Shown: positions 45,843-55,719 of the stretch, one piece after another
Layout: each line of letters begins with the position of its first letter
Numbering within the stretch: the stretch's first letter is position 1
From: Pseudomonas sp. MM211
GTDB lineage: Bacteria; Pseudomonadota; Gammaproteobacteria; Pseudomonadales; Pseudomonadaceae
Assembly: GCF_020386635.1 (NCBI RefSeq)
Contig: NZ_CP081942.1
Location: 186,001 to 250,000 of the forward strand
Reading direction: 5' to 3'
Length of the DNA stretch: 64,000 bases
The notes under the pieces: generated by a model
What the model saw: the letters and a program-made list of their open reading frames with translations, nothing else
The model's database searches: none
Told to the model about the DNA's origin: nothing
Made by a program: the position numbers and the translations under genes

Positions 45843-47621
45843 TCAGAACTGTTCGGCATCGAGCAGGTACAGGCTTTCACTGCCAGCGCTCACCGACGCG
45901 CTCAGGGAATGGATGCGTGGCAGCAGGCGAGCGAAATAGAAACGTGCGGTGCCCAGCTTGCTGGCGTAGAAATCCTCCTGCCCTTCCTTGCCCAGCGCCG
46001 CCTTGGCCATCATTGCCCACATGTAGGCGTAGGCGGTGTAACCGAACAGATGCAGGTACTCCACCGAGGCCGCGCCGATCTCGTTGGGATTGCTCCGTGC
46101 GCGCTCGAGCAGTGCCGTAGTCTGTGCTTCCAGGATGGCGACCGCAGCCAGCAGCGGCTCACTGAACTCGGCAGGTGGTGCATCCGCGGCGCTGGCGAAG
46201 GCACGAATCTCATCGGTGAAATGCTGGGAGAAGGCGCCACCACTGCCAACCACCTTACGGCCGACCAGATCCAGCGCCTGGATACCATTGGTGCCTTCGT
46301 AGATCTGCGTGATGCGGCAGTCACGAACCAGTTGCTCCTGGCCCCACTCACGTACGTAACCGTGCCCACCGAAAACCTGCTGGCCGTGAAGGGTGGTTTC
46401 CAGTCCGAGATCGGTGAGGAACGCCTTGGCCACCGGGGTCAGCAGCGCCACCAGGTCTTCGGCACGCTTGCGGGTGGTCGGCTCTTCACTGAACTTGGCG
46501 GTATCGAGCTGCATAGCGACGTAGCTGGAGAAGGCGCGCCCGCCCTCGTTGAGCGCCTTCATGGTCAGCAACATACGGCGCACGTCGGGATGAACGATGA
46601 TCGGGTCGGCCACTTTGTCCTTGGCCACGGCACCAGTTGGCGCACGGCTCTGGATACGCTCGCGAGCGTACTCGATGGCGCTCTGGTAGGAACGCTCACC
46701 GGTCGACAGGCCCTGGATGCCGACACCCAGGCGCTCGTAATTCATCATGGTGAACATGGCGGCCAGGCCGCGGTTCGGTGCGTCGATGATGTAACCAGTG
46801 GCACCATCGAAATTCATCACGCAGGTGCTCGACGCCTTGATGCCCATCTTGTGCTCGATCGAGCCACAGGACAGCGCGTTGCGCTCACCCAGCGAGCCAT
46901 CGGCATTGACCATGAACTTGGGCACCAGAAACAGCGAAATGCCCTTGGGCCCAGCCGGTGCGTCGGGCAGCTTGGCCAGCACCAGGTGAATGATGTTTTC
47001 GGTCAAATCGTGCTCGCCACCGGTGATGAAGATCTTGGTGCCGCTGACCTTGTAGCTGCCGTCGGCCTGAGGCTCGGCCTTGGTGCGGATGATGCCCAGA
47101 TCGGTACCCGCATGCGGCTCGGTCAGGCACATGGAACCGGCCCAGACGCCGGCATACATGTTCGGCAGGTAAGCCTGCTTCAGCTCTTCACTGGCATGCG
47201 CGTTGATCGACAGACAGGCGCCCGCGGTCAGCATCGGATACAGGCCGAACGACAGACTCGACGAGTTGACCATTTCCTCGACCTGGGCAGAGATCACCTT
47301 GGGCATGCCCATGCCGCCGAACTGCGGATCACCACCGACACCGACCCAGCCGCCCTCGGCATACGCCTTGTAGGCCTCGATGAATCCGGCTGGCGTAGTA
47401 ACCACACCATCGGCCCAGGAACAGCCTTCTTCATCGCTCGCCCGATTCAATGGCGCGATCATGCCTGCGGTGATCTTGCCGGCTTCCTCGAGGATCGCAT
47501 TGGCGGTCTCTTCATCGACCACATCGGCCAGGGCCGGCAGCTGCGCCCACAGTGTTGAAACCTGTAAAACCTCGTTGAGCACGAAGCGCATGTCACGCAG
47601 GGGAGCTTTGTAATCGGCCAT
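45843..47621 (-). CDS. Acyl-CoA dehydrogenase (long FadE5-like type)
   Basis: FAD-dependent first enzyme of fatty-acid beta-oxidation, 592 aa, the long bacterial type with an extra C-terminal domain. N-terminal MADYKAPLRDMRFVLNEVL is the family start. The FAD/substrate block is [42 protein letters not shown]. The region GATGYIIDAPNRGLAAMFTMMNYERLGVGIQGL and HGQQVFGGHGYVREWGQEQLVRDCRITQIYEGTNGIQALDLVGRK, with the catalytic glutamate in YEGTNGIQ, is intact. It resembles PA0506-PA0508 proteins of P. aeruginosa and is a close relative of the gene at 49196. Confidence 0.92.
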   Translation of the reverse strand: MADYKAPLRDMRFVLNEVLQVSTLWAQLPALADVVDEETANAILEEAGKITAGMIAPLNRASDEEGCSWADGVVTTPAGFIEAYKAYAEGGWVGVGGDPQFGGMGMPKVISAQVEEMVNSSSLSFGLYPMLTAGACLSINAHASEELKQAYLPNMYAGVWAGSMCLTEPHAGTDLGIIRTKAEPQADGSYKVSGTKIFITGGEHDLTENIIHLVLAKLPDAPAGPKGISLFLVPKFMVNADGSLGERNALSCGSIEHKMGIKASSTCVMNFDGATGYIIDAPNRGLAAMFTMMNYERLGVGIQGLSTGERSYQSAIEYARERIQSRAPTGAVAKDKVADPIIVHPDVRRMLLTMKALNEGGRAFSSYVAMQLDTAKFSEEPTTRKRAEDLVALLTPVAKAFLTDLGLETTLHGQQVFGGHGYVREWGQEQLVRDCRITQIYEGTNGIQALDLVGRKVVGSGGAFSQHFTDEIRAFASAADAPPAEFSEPLLAAVAILEAQTTALLERARSNPNEIGAASVEYLHLFGYTAYAYMWAMMAKAALGKEGQEDFYASKLGTARFYFARLLPRIHSLSASVSAGSESLYLLDAEQF

Positions 47622-47727
47622 GGGAAATCCTCGGTAGCACGTTCAGACCCCGAGTCTAGCCCAACAATTTTTCAGACACATAGGGTCGTGTCGTGACCGG
47701 TCAGCCACTGATCGATCACGCAGACAA

Positions 47728-49122
47728 TCAGGCGCGACCAGCCTTCAGCTTGACGGCTCCGCGCCGCTGCACCTGGCTGCTTACGCAATTACGCCCCGCG
47801 CTCTTGGCGCCGTAAAGGGCCTTGTCGGCAGCCTTGAGCACCTCTTCCACACTGCGCTGTTCATCACCGCGCTGGGCTACGCCGATACTCACCGTCACTG
47901 ACACATGAGTAGCTGCAGAACCCCGGCGGCGCTGACGCCCCAACTGGTCATCACTCGGGCGCTGCTGACCATCACGTAACTGAATTTGATAGCGCTCGAC
48001 GGCCTCACGTATGGCCTCCAGATGCGGCAGGCACTGCTCGATGGTCTTGCCGGGAAACACCAGGGTGAATTCCTCACCACCGTAGCGGTAGACCTTGCCG
48101 CCACCGCCGACCTTGCTCAGTTGGCTGGCGACCACACGCAGCACCTGATCGCCGACATCGTGACCGTGGGTATCGTTGAATTTCTTGAAGTGGTCGACAT
48201 CTGCCATGGCGAGCACGTAACTGCGCCCCAACCGCTGCAGCCGCTCGTTAAGCGCCCGACGCCCCGGCAACCCGGTGAGCTCGTCTCGGAAGGCCATCTG
48301 GTAGGCCTCGTGCGCCACGCCGACGACGATCATCAACATCACCACGCTGGACATCACCTGCAGTGCATGGGGCTGAATAAAGGTATTGGGCAGCATCCAC
48401 AACAGGGCGATCACCCCGACGCACTGCACCGCGTGTACCGGGCGCGGCGTGCGCAGGTACTGCACCAGCAGCGCGACGATCACCAGCAGGAACAGCGGAT
48501 AGGCCAACTGCACCAGGCTCATCCATTCGGCATGCAGCGCGGGCCAGCGGATCACCGACAACCACTGTTCGAGCGCCTGTGGATAACGCCGCGCGAGCGC
48601 TGCAGCCACGGCGCAAACCGCCAGCAGTACCGCAACGCGGGCGATCAGATCTTGGATCAGGTGGGTGCGCTCGCGCCACAGTGCGAACAACCCGTAGAGC
48701 AGCGGCAACAGCAGGCTGCTGAGGTGAAAGACCAGTGCCGCATCATCGCGTACCTGACCAAAATCGCGGTAATGATCGGCCTGTTCGTCGAGCACGAAGT
48801 AGCCCAGATAAAGCACCAGCAGCAGGAACAGCTCGCGTTGCCGGCCATAGACCACGCAGAAGGTGCCACCAAGAAGCAGCAACAGGGTAGGCAGCACATT
48901 GAAGAGGGACGTGAAGAAGTCGGTCAACGTCGGCAGAGTCGCAGCCAGCAATCCACCGCCAAGCAATAACAAAGCCGGTAGAAAGTGTCCCAAGCGCAGG
49001 GCGGCTAGGCGCGACAAGAGCGACTCCACTATCGATCGTGAGGGACTGGCATTTTGCCTGTATTCAGCAACTAACGCACGGCATCTGCGCACATAACTGC
49101 GAAAGGCAACTGCAGCAATCAA
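47728..49122 (-). CDS. Membrane-bound diguanylate cyclase (GGDEF domain)
   Basis: Makes cyclic di-GMP from two GTP. 464 aa. Residues about 45-280 contain seven or so membrane helices with short loops, a possible ligand-sensing module of no family I can name. The GGDEF domain (about 290-445) has FRDELTGLPGRRALNERL, DVDHFKKFNDTHGHDVGDQVLR and the active-site motif YRYGGEEFTLVF, so it should be catalytically competent. The RxxD inhibitory site expected just before GGEEF is absent (SKVGGGGK instead). The start is uncertain; the first 40 residues are basic and could be trimmed. It separates the two acyl-CoA dehydrogenase genes. Confidence 0.9.
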   Translation of the reverse strand: MIAAVAFRSYVRRCRALVAEYRQNASPSRSIVESLLSRLAALRLGHFLPALLLLGGGLLAATLPTLTDFFTSLFNVLPTLLLLLGGTFCVVYGRQRELFLLLVLYLGYFVLDEQADHYRDFGQVRDDAALVFHLSSLLLPLLYGLFALWRERTHLIQDLIARVAVLLAVCAVAAALARRYPQALEQWLSVIRWPALHAEWMSLVQLAYPLFLLVIVALLVQYLRTPRPVHAVQCVGVIALLWMLPNTFIQPHALQVMSSVVMLMIVVGVAHEAYQMAFRDELTGLPGRRALNERLQRLGRSYVLAMADVDHFKKFNDTHGHDVGDQVLRVVASQLSKVGGGGKVYRYGGEEFTLVFPGKTIEQCLPHLEAIREAVERYQIQLRDGQQRPSDDQLGRQRRRGSAATHVSVTVSIGVAQRGDEQRSVEEVLKAADKALYGAKSAGRNCVSSQVQRRGAVKLKAGRA

Positions 49123-49145
49123 GGACGGTGTGGAAAATAGCAGCC

Positions 49146-49178
49146 ATAAAAAAACCGCGACCCAATGGGCCGCGGTTC
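49146..49178 (-). terminator. Rho-independent terminator of the second acyl-CoA dehydrogenase gene
   Basis: On the minus strand AACCGCGG and CCGCGGTT-like arms (AACCGCG...CGCGGTT) enclose GCCCATTGGGT, then a run of seven T. It lies 18 bases beyond the stop codon at 49196. Confidence 0.88.
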
Positions 49179-49195
49179 TTTCAACGCAAGGAGTA

Positions 49196-51001
49196 TCAGT
49201 AGCCCAGAGCGAAGTCTTCCTCGTTCATGTCCATTAGGCTGCTTGCGCCGGAGAGCATGGTCGCAACGTGAGTGCGGGTACGCGGCAGGATGCGCGCGTA
49301 GTAGAACTGCGCGGTCTGCAGCTTGGCCTTGTAGAAAGCCTGGTCACCCTCGCCCGAGGCGATCTTCTCGGCAGCCACGCGCGCCATGTCAGCCCAGAAG
49401 TAAGCCAGGCAGACGTAACCGGAGTACATCAGGTAATCCACCGAGGCGGCACCGACTTCCTCGCGATCCTTCATGGCGGCCATGCCGATCTTCATGGTCA
49501 GCTCGCCCCACTCCTTGTTCAGTTTGGCCAGCGGCTCGACGAATGCCTTGACCGCTTCGTTACCTTCGTTGGCCTGGCAGAACTTGTGGACGATCTTGGT
49601 GAAGCCTTTGAGCGCTTCGCCCTGGGTCATCAGCACCTTACGGCCGAGCAGGTCGAGGGCCTGAACGCCGGTGGTGCCTTCGTACATCATCGAGATGCGG
49701 CAGTCGCGCAGGTTCTGCTCCATGCCCCACTCGCTGATGAAGCCGTGACCACCGTAGATCTGCATGCCGTGGGACGCGGACTCGAAGCCGACCTCGGTCA
49801 TGAACGCCTTGGCGATCGGCGTCAGGAAAGCCATCAGGCCATCTGCAGCTTTCTTCTGCTCTTCATCCTGGGCGTACTTGAGGATGTCCACCTGCTTGGC
49901 GGTGAAGTAGACCATCGCCCGGTTGCCCTCGGCGAAGGCTTTCATGGTCAGCAGCATGCGGCGAACATCAGGGTGCACGATGATCGGATCGGCGGCTTTT
50001 TCCGGCGCTTTCGGGCCAGTCAACGAGCGCATCTGCAGGCGATCACGGGCGTACTTGATGCCACCCTGGAAGCCCAGTTCGGCATGCGCCAGGCCTTGCA
50101 GAGCAGTGCCCAGGCGGGCGGTGTTCATGAAGGTGAACATGCAGTTCAGGCCCTTGTTCGGCGGGCCGATCAGGAAGCCGGTGGCCGCGTCGAAGTTCAT
50201 CACGCAGGTGGCGTTACCGTGAATGCCCATCTTGTGCTCGAGGGAGCCACAGTTCACTGCGTTGCGCTCACCGACGCCGCCTTCGGCGCTGGGCAAAAAC
50301 TTCGGCACGATGAACAGGGAGATACCCTTGGTACCAGCCGGTGCATCTGGCAGGCGAGCCAGCACGATGTGCACGATGTTATCGGCCATGTCGTGCTCAC
50401 CGGCCGAGATGAAGATCTTGGTGCCGGAGATTTTGTAGGAGCCGTCCGCCTGAGGTTCGGCACGGGTGCGCAACATGCCCAGGTCGGTGCCGCAGTGGGC
50501 TTCGGTCAGGCACATGGTGCCCGTCCACTCGCCGGAGACCAGCTTGGTCAGGTAAGTGTGTTGCTGCTCGGGCGTGCCGTGAGCGGAGATGGTGTTCATC
50601 GCGCCATGGGACAGGCCCGGGTACATGCCCCACGACCAGTTGGCGGTACCGACCATTTCGCTGACAGCCAGGCCCAGCGACTCCGGCAGGCCCTGGCCGC
50701 CGTGGTCGACATCATGGGCCAGGCTCGGCCAGCCGCCTTCGACGAACTGCTTGTAGGCTTCCTTGAAACCGGTGGGCGTTTTCACACCGGATTCGCTCCA
50801 GGTGCAGCCTTCGGTATCGCCCACGCGGTTCAGTGGAGAGAGCACCTGCTCGCAGAACTTGGCGCCTTCCTCGAGGATGGCATCGACCATGTCTGGCGTA
50901 GCGTCCTGGCAGCCGGGCAGGCTCTGGTAGTGCGCTTCATAGCCGAGCAGTTCGTCACGAACGAAACGGATATCACGCAAGGGGGCCTTGTATTCAGGCA
51001 T
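49196..51001 (-). CDS. Acyl-CoA dehydrogenase (PA0506-like, FadE type)
   Basis: Beta-oxidation acyl-CoA dehydrogenase, 601 aa. [25 protein letters not shown] start; FAD/substrate block [47 protein letters not shown]-terminal catalytic block [45 protein letters not shown] with the Glu in YEGTTGVQ. Strongly similar to the protein of 45843-47621 over its whole length. GAGGTACCCGC precedes the start. A PsrA-type operator lies about 100 bases upstream, consistent with fatty-acid induction; PA0506 of P. aeruginosa occupies the same position after the biotin operon. Confidence 0.94.
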   Translation of the reverse strand: MPEYKAPLRDIRFVRDELLGYEAHYQSLPGCQDATPDMVDAILEEGAKFCEQVLSPLNRVGDTEGCTWSESGVKTPTGFKEAYKQFVEGGWPSLAHDVDHGGQGLPESLGLAVSEMVGTANWSWGMYPGLSHGAMNTISAHGTPEQQHTYLTKLVSGEWTGTMCLTEAHCGTDLGMLRTRAEPQADGSYKISGTKIFISAGEHDMADNIVHIVLARLPDAPAGTKGISLFIVPKFLPSAEGGVGERNAVNCGSLEHKMGIHGNATCVMNFDAATGFLIGPPNKGLNCMFTFMNTARLGTALQGLAHAELGFQGGIKYARDRLQMRSLTGPKAPEKAADPIIVHPDVRRMLLTMKAFAEGNRAMVYFTAKQVDILKYAQDEEQKKAADGLMAFLTPIAKAFMTEVGFESASHGMQIYGGHGFISEWGMEQNLRDCRISMMYEGTTGVQALDLLGRKVLMTQGEALKGFTKIVHKFCQANEGNEAVKAFVEPLAKLNKEWGELTMKIGMAAMKDREEVGAASVDYLMYSGYVCLAYFWADMARVAAEKIASGEGDQAFYKAKLQTAQFYYARILPRTRTHVATMLSGASSLMDMNEEDFALGY

Positions 51002-51100
51002 AGCGGGTACCTCTGCGGGTGGTCTCTTATGTTTGGGATGACCGATGGGCGGTCGTTTGCAGGATGGTCATATATGGAGTCGGCTGCCAATGCAGCAACT

Positions 51101-51128
51101 CAAACACATGTTTGAAACATACGTTTAC
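51101..51128. promoter_or_regulatory. Double PsrA-type operator upstream of the acyl-CoA dehydrogenase
   Basis: CAAAC-ACAT-GTTTG (51101-51114) fits the described PsrA consensus (G/C)AAAC-N2-4-GTTT(G/C) exactly. It is followed at once by GAAAC-ATAC-GTTTA, a second near-match sharing one base. PsrA is the long-chain fatty-acid-responsive repressor of beta-oxidation genes in Pseudomonas. Confidence 0.7.
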
Positions 51129-51160
51129 GCCCAATCACTGTCAAGGCCGCTTCTGCTGAC

Positions 51161-51904
51161 TCAAGCGCGAAGATCGAGCAACCCGGATGGCGTTTGATCA
51201 GCCGCTGATGCGGCATAAAGGCTGATGCCAGCTGGCGCTGGCGGCTTTGCTGGATCGTCCGCCGTGACTGACGGGTCGTCGCTTTCCTTAGCCTCTTCGT
51301 CGGCAGGCGCCTTCGACTCTTCCACCTCACCACGCTGCATGGCAGCGAGTTCGGCGCGAGCCACGGCCATTTGCGCCTGGGCCTGACTGGCCACGCTGCG
51401 ATCCTGAGCCGAAGGCTCCGCTGGCGCCAATGCAGCCCGTATCACGATCTGCATCTTGCTCAGCGTGGCCTGCGGATCATTGGCGACCGCACCAACGTCG
51501 ATGCTTACCTCGCCACCGGAGGCGTAGCGCTTGCCGTCCGGCCCGCGGGTGTAAGTGTAGGTGGGCGCCCCGGCATGCACACCGCCCACTGCAGCGTGTG
51601 CCTGCTCGTGGGTGCGCACTTCACGATCACGGTTGGCCAGCTCGGAGATGACGAGCTGCAACTCCTGCTCTTCCTGGGGGGTACGAGGCTCGCCTGGATT
51701 TGCGCTGGCCGATGGCTCTTCTGGTTTGTCCTGTTCTTCCTGCGCCGTTGCAGCGTTGGATGATTCAGGCTCAGCACCAGGTGCCACGGGCGCGAAAGCG
51801 GCGCGGGCCAATTCAGGAGAACTGGCGGATTCGACAGGGCGAGGGGCGGCAGCCGATAACGGCAGGGAGGGATAGTAAGAGGAGGAAAAACCAGCAACTT
51901 GCAT
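51161..51904 (-). CDS. SprA-related putative metalloprotease
   Basis: A 247-aa protein with the SprA-related domain (about residues 75-165). The core is ANRDREVRTHEQAHAAVGGVHAGAPTYTYTRGPDGKRYASGGEVSIDV; HEQAH fits the zinc-metalloprotease motif HExxH. The flanks are Ala/Pro/Glu/Ser-rich and probably disordered. No signal peptide is evident. The P. aeruginosa counterpart appears to be the uncharacterised gene after bioD. It is the last gene before the acyl-CoA dehydrogenase and follows a small gene by 44 bases. Protease activity is inference from the motif only. Confidence 0.8.
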   Translation of the reverse strand: MQVAGFSSSYYPSLPLSAAAPRPVESASSPELARAAFAPVAPGAEPESSNAATAQEEQDKPEEPSASANPGEPRTPQEEQELQLVISELANRDREVRTHEQAHAAVGGVHAGAPTYTYTRGPDGKRYASGGEVSIDVGAVANDPQATLSKMQIVIRAALAPAEPSAQDRSVASQAQAQMAVARAELAAMQRGEVEESKAPADEEAKESDDPSVTADDPAKPPAPAGISLYAASAADQTPSGLLDLRA

Positions 51905-51948
51905 GTCGTTCTCCCTCCTGGAGTCGAGCGCCTAAAAAGGCGCTGCGA

Positions 51949-52215
51949 TTAGGCGGTGACGTCGATCAAGGTGCCGAGCACCTTGTCCGCAGTCTGCACG
52001 ACACGAGCACCAGCCTGGGCTTCATATTGACCGACGCGCATCTCGACCATGTTGTCGGCAATATCGGCACGGGCGGCGGACGGCTCGTTGGCCTGGGCAC
52101 GCTCGGCAGTCACTGGAGCACTGGCGATCTCGCCGGCTGCCTGTTCGACGCGGCGCTGCCCGGACTGAATGGTGTTGATACCAGAGGTAAAGGCACTGGT
52201 GGATGAAATCTGCAT
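51949..52215 (-). CDS. Small conserved hypothetical protein downstream of bioD
   Basis: An 88-aa protein from ATG 52215 with GGAG six bases upstream. Sequence MQISSTSAFTSGINTIQSGQRRVEQAAGEIA, a polar Ala/Glu-rich middle, then MVEMRVGQYEAQAGARVVQTADKVLGTLIDVTA. Both ends look helical; the heptad-like N- and C-termini around a disordered middle recall flagellar rod/hook proteins (FlgB/FlgE-type D0 helices), whose terminal helices pair. No flagellar gene is nearby, so this remains a suggestion. I do not recognise a family. Lies between bioD and the SprA-related gene, all on one strand. Confidence 0.7.
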   Translation of the reverse strand: MQISSTSAFTSGINTIQSGQRRVEQAAGEIASAPVTAERAQANEPSAARADIADNMVEMRVGQYEAQAGARVVQTADKVLGTLIDVTA

Positions 52216-52305
52216 GGACGTCTCCTGCTGCAGCAACTACATGGCGTGTATTTAAGCAGAAGCCGCTTAAAAAATGTACAGCCAAAAATAATGCATGAGC
52301 TGGCT

Positions 52306-52989
52306 TTATAGCATCATTCGCGATAAATCGAGGTAATTCGCCACCTGCTCTGGCGAGGCCGGTTGCAGGTGCGGCACCTGGCCAATACAGGGCCCTGGAA
52401 GGCGCTCGCTCAGGGTATCGAGGTTGTCCTGCAGTCGCGCGGCATGGGGGTCGACGATATTGGCTACCCAGCCCGCGAGCGGCAGGCCGTCCGCGAGGAT
52501 CGCCTCGGCGGTCAGCACCGCATGGTTGATGCAACCCAGGCGCACGCCCACCACTAGAATCACCGGAAGCTCCAGTGCGCGAGCCAAATCCGACAGGTTG
52601 GCCGCGCCGGTCAGTGGTACGCGCCAGCCACCAGCACCTTCGACCAGAGTGAAGTCCGCACCTTTGCCCAGAATCACCCGAACCGCGGCGTTCAAAGCCG
52701 GCACCTCGAGCAGCACCCCTTCGTCGCGCGCCGCCAGATGCGGCGCGATTGCCGGAGCGAAGGCATTGGGGTTCACCTCGTCATAGCGCAGCGGCAGGCT
52801 GCATTGGGCAAGCAGTGCCAAAGCATCGTCGTTGCGCAGCCCCTCTGCGGTAAGCAGGCAGCCAGAGGCTACCGGCTTGGCCGCAGCCGTCGACAGCCCG
52901 GCGCGGCGAGCCGCGTGCAGCAGGCCCGCTGCAATGGTGGTCTTGCCGATTTCGGTATCGGTGCCCGTGACGAAATAGGCTGCACTCAT
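52306..52989 (-). CDS. bioD: Dethiobiotin synthetase
   Basis: ATP-dependent ureido-ring closure from DAPA to dethiobiotin, 227 aa. P-loop [16 protein letters not shown] at residues 9-24, substrate lysine in [23 protein letters not shown] as the conserved central loop. The start ATG overlaps the bioC stop (ATGA). Last biotin-pathway gene of the operon. Confidence 0.95.
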   Translation of the reverse strand: MSAAYFVTGTDTEIGKTTIAAGLLHAARRAGLSTAAAKPVASGCLLTAEGLRNDDALALLAQCSLPLRYDEVNPNAFAPAIAPHLAARDEGVLLEVPALNAAVRVILGKGADFTLVEGAGGWRVPLTGAANLSDLARALELPVILVVGVRLGCINHAVLTAEAILADGLPLAGWVANIVDPHAARLQDNLDTLSERLPGPCIGQVPHLQPASPEQVANYLDLSRMML

Positions 52990-53777
52990 GAGCGCTGCTC
53001 CTTTTGCAGTACGCCATAGATGACCTGATAGGTGCAGGGCAGCCCCTCGGGCTGACGCAGCTGTTCGTAAGCCTCGTCGAGCGCGCGCAAGCGTGCGCGC
53101 CCGGTCAGCCCGGCTGGGCGGCCATCGTTGAGATTGTGTGCGCCCAATGCCTTGAGACCGTAGGTGAGGCTGCGCAGATCCGGGTAGTGGAGGCGGTGCG
53201 CCTGGATCTGCAACGCCTCCACCTGCATACCGCTGGCAGCGCATAGCGCCTGATAGTCTTCGACGCGACGGAAGCGGTTGACGTGCACGAAGCCGTCCAC
53301 GACCTGCCAGCTGTCACGCAGCTCCTGCAAGGTACCAATGCACAGGCTGCTGAACGCCAGCACACCGCCCGGTCGCAATACCCTGCGTGCCTCGCTGAGC
53401 ACAGCCTGGAAGTCGGCGCACCACTGCAAGGCCAGGCTCGAGAAAATCAGATCACAACTCTGATCGCGTAGTGGCAACTGCTCGGCGTCTCCGGCCACGT
53501 AACACTGCGCGCCGCCCTGCTGCCGGGCGTGCTGCAGCATGCCTTCGGCGATGTCCAGAGAGATACCTTGTGCGAGGGGGAACCATTCGCCCAGCGCCCG
53601 GCTGAAGTGGCCAGTACCACAACCAAGGTCGAGCCATCGCCCCGGCTGTGTGGACAATGGCAGCCGCCACAACAACCGGCGACCCACATCGCGCTGCAAT
53701 TCGGCGACGCTGTCATAACTGCCAGCGGCTCTGGAAAAGGACGCCGCCACCCGGCGCTTGTCAGGCAGCTCGTTCAC
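52986..53777 (-). CDS. bioC: Malonyl-ACP O-methyltransferase BioC
   Basis: SAM-dependent methyltransferase that caps malonyl-ACP so it can enter fatty-acid elongation toward pimelate; 263 aa. [14 protein letters not shown] near the N-terminus, SAM motif [16 protein letters not shown], motif II region [26 protein letters not shown], and [14 protein letters not shown] near the end are typical BioC blocks. It overlaps bioH by 17 bases and bioD by four. Confidence 0.94.
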   Translation of the reverse strand: MNELPDKRRVAASFSRAAGSYDSVAELQRDVGRRLLWRLPLSTQPGRWLDLGCGTGHFSRALGEWFPLAQGISLDIAEGMLQHARQQGGAQCYVAGDAEQLPLRDQSCDLIFSSLALQWCADFQAVLSEARRVLRPGGVLAFSSLCIGTLQELRDSWQVVDGFVHVNRFRRVEDYQALCAASGMQVEALQIQAHRLHYPDLRSLTYGLKALGAHNLNDGRPAGLTGRARLRALDEAYEQLRQPEGLPCTYQVIYGVLQKEQRS

Positions 53778-54480
53778 CTTGCGCCTCCATGAAACCGAGC
53801 AGCATGGCCGCTACGTGCTCGGCCTGCTCCACAGCGAACCCATGGCTCGCGCCCTCGACACTGAGCACCCGGGCAGCAGGCTGCAATGCCTGAACAGCAG
53901 CAGCGGCAGCCGCCGGTACCAACGCATCGGCAGTGGCGAACAGGTGAAGTTGCGGCCCCTGGAACTGCAGCAGTGCGACTCGGGTATCGAGGGTAGCAAG
54001 CAGATCGAGCCCGGCCAGCGAGTCGACGCCGCCAGCTTGCGCCAGCAATGTGCGGGAAAGTCCCCTCGCATCGGCAGCACCCTGGCAGCAGAGCATGGCG
54101 AAGCGCTTGAGGGTTGCGCTCGGGTTCTGGCGATACGACTCGTGAAACGCCTCGAAGGTAGCTGTCCCCATCGCTGCCGGCCAACCCTCGCGGGCAATGA
54201 AGGAGGCATTGCTGGCCAGCGTCAGCAGACCAGGACAATCCCCTGCCCGCCGTGCTGCCAACAGGCTGGCGAGCATGCCGCCCAGTGACCAGCCACCCAG
54301 CCAGGCACCCCGAGGCAGGCACTCGTCCAGGTGGTCGACCCAAAGTTCCAGCTGCCCATGTTCAAACGGTGGTAGCGGTTCGATATCGACCTGCAACTGC
54401 GAGCCGAGTGCATCGACAAGCGGCTGCAATGGCGCACTGCCAAGCCCCCAGCCGGGTAGCAGAATCAGTCTTTCAGCCAT
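53761..54480 (-). CDS. bioH: Pimeloyl-ACP methyl ester carboxylesterase BioH
   Basis: Alpha/beta hydrolase, 239 aa, removing the methyl group placed by BioC. Start [17 protein letters not shown]; the LLPGWG oxyanion segment, nucleophile elbow GGWSLGGM (Ser), acidic residue in ATADALVP and catalytic His in [10 protein letters not shown] are all present. Overlaps bioF by eight bases. A longer upstream frame inside bioF is not the start. Confidence 0.93.
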   Translation of the reverse strand: MAERLILLPGWGLGSAPLQPLVDALGSQLQVDIEPLPPFEHGQLELWVDHLDECLPRGAWLGGWSLGGMLASLLAARRAGDCPGLLTLASNASFIAREGWPAAMGTATFEAFHESYRQNPSATLKRFAMLCCQGAADARGLSRTLLAQAGGVDSLAGLDLLATLDTRVALLQFQGPQLHLFATADALVPAAAAAAVQALQPAARVLSVEGASHGFAVEQAEHVAAMLLGFMEAQGERAA

Positions 54481-55651
54481 CACCGCGCTCTCCCGGCATC
54501 TGCGCCCAACAATCGGCGAGTGCCTCCAGCAGGCGATCGACCTGGGTGAGCTCATGGCTGGCAGACAGGGTGACTCGCAACCGAGCGCCGCCTGCTGGCA
54601 CGGTGGGCGGGCGAATCGCGGTGACCAGAATGCCGCACTCGCGCAGCGCCTGAGACAAAGCGACGGCGCGGCCACTGTCGCCGATCAGGATCGGCTGAAT
54701 CGGCGTGTCGCTATCCATCAGTTGCAGGCCGATGCTCCCCGCCCCTTCGCGAAATCGACGGATCAGCGCGGCCAGGTGCTCACGTCGCCAGTGCTCGCGG
54801 CGCAGCAGTTCGAGACTCTTCAGGGTGGCACAAGCCAACGCTGGTGGCTGGCTGGTGGTGTAGATGTACGGCCGGGCGAACTGCACCAGCGTATCGATCA
54901 GATCGTCACTGCCGGCGACGAAGGCGCCAGCAGTGCCGAACGCCTTGCCAAGGGTGCCGACCAGCACCGGAACGTCGTTCATACCAAGGCCGAAATGCTC
55001 GACCACACCACCGCCCGTTGCGCCCAGGGTGCCGAAGCCATGGGCATCATCGACCATCAGCCAGGCATCCTTGCTGCGTGCCTCGGCGCACAGTGCAGGC
55101 AGATCCGCGATATCGCCGTCCATGCTGAAGACGCCGTCGCAAACCACCAGGGTATTGCCCTCGGCCTTGTCCAGGCGCGTGGCGAGGCTGCCGCGGTCGT
55201 TATGCAGGTAGCGCGAGAAACGCGCGCCGCTGAGCAGGCCCGCATCCAGCAACGAGGCATGGTTGAGGCGGTCTTCGAGCACCGTGTCACCCTTGCCGAC
55301 CAGCGCCGTGACGGCGCCCAGGTTGGCCATGTAGCCGGTGGAAAACAGCAATGCACGGGGTCGCCCGGTGAAATCGGCCAGGGCCTCTTCCAGTTCATGG
55401 TGCGGCGTGCTGTGGCCGATCACCAGATGCGAGGCGCCGCCGCCAACGCCCCAACGTTGGGCGCCAGCCCGCCAGGCCTCGACCACCAGCGGATGGTTGG
55501 CCAGGCCGAGATAATCGTTGGAACAGAACGCCAGCAACTGGCGACCGTCCACCTCCACCAGCGGCCCTTGCGGGCTGCCCAGCAGGGGGCGCTGGCGATA
55601 GAGATCGGCGGCACGACGCTCGGCCAGGCGAGCGGCAAGATCGAAAGGCAT
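54473..55651 (-). CDS. bioF: 8-amino-7-oxononanoate synthase
   Basis: PLP-dependent condensation of pimeloyl-ACP (or CoA) with L-alanine, 392 aa from ATG 55651 ([22 protein letters not shown]). [61 protein letters not shown], and the PLP-lysine in [14 protein letters not shown] are present. The in-frame ATG at 55687 adds 12 residues without family similarity. Second gene of the operon, 68 bases after bioB. Confidence 0.96.
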   Translation of the reverse strand: MPFDLAARLAERRAADLYRQRPLLGSPQGPLVEVDGRQLLAFCSNDYLGLANHPLVVEAWRAGAQRWGVGGGASHLVIGHSTPHHELEEALADFTGRPRALLFSTGYMANLGAVTALVGKGDTVLEDRLNHASLLDAGLLSGARFSRYLHNDRGSLATRLDKAEGNTLVVCDGVFSMDGDIADLPALCAEARSKDAWLMVDDAHGFGTLGATGGGVVEHFGLGMNDVPVLVGTLGKAFGTAGAFVAGSDDLIDTLVQFARPYIYTTSQPPALACATLKSLELLRREHWRREHLAALIRRFREGAGSIGLQLMDSDTPIQPILIGDSGRAVALSQALRECGILVTAIRPPTVPAGGARLRVTLSASHELTQVDRLLEALADCWAQMPGERGDG

Positions 55652-55719
55652 CAGAAAAGCTCCGGGCGGCAGGCGTCGGGCAGGCAACGTCTTTGCCGGC
55701 CCGAGACCTGCGGCAACTA

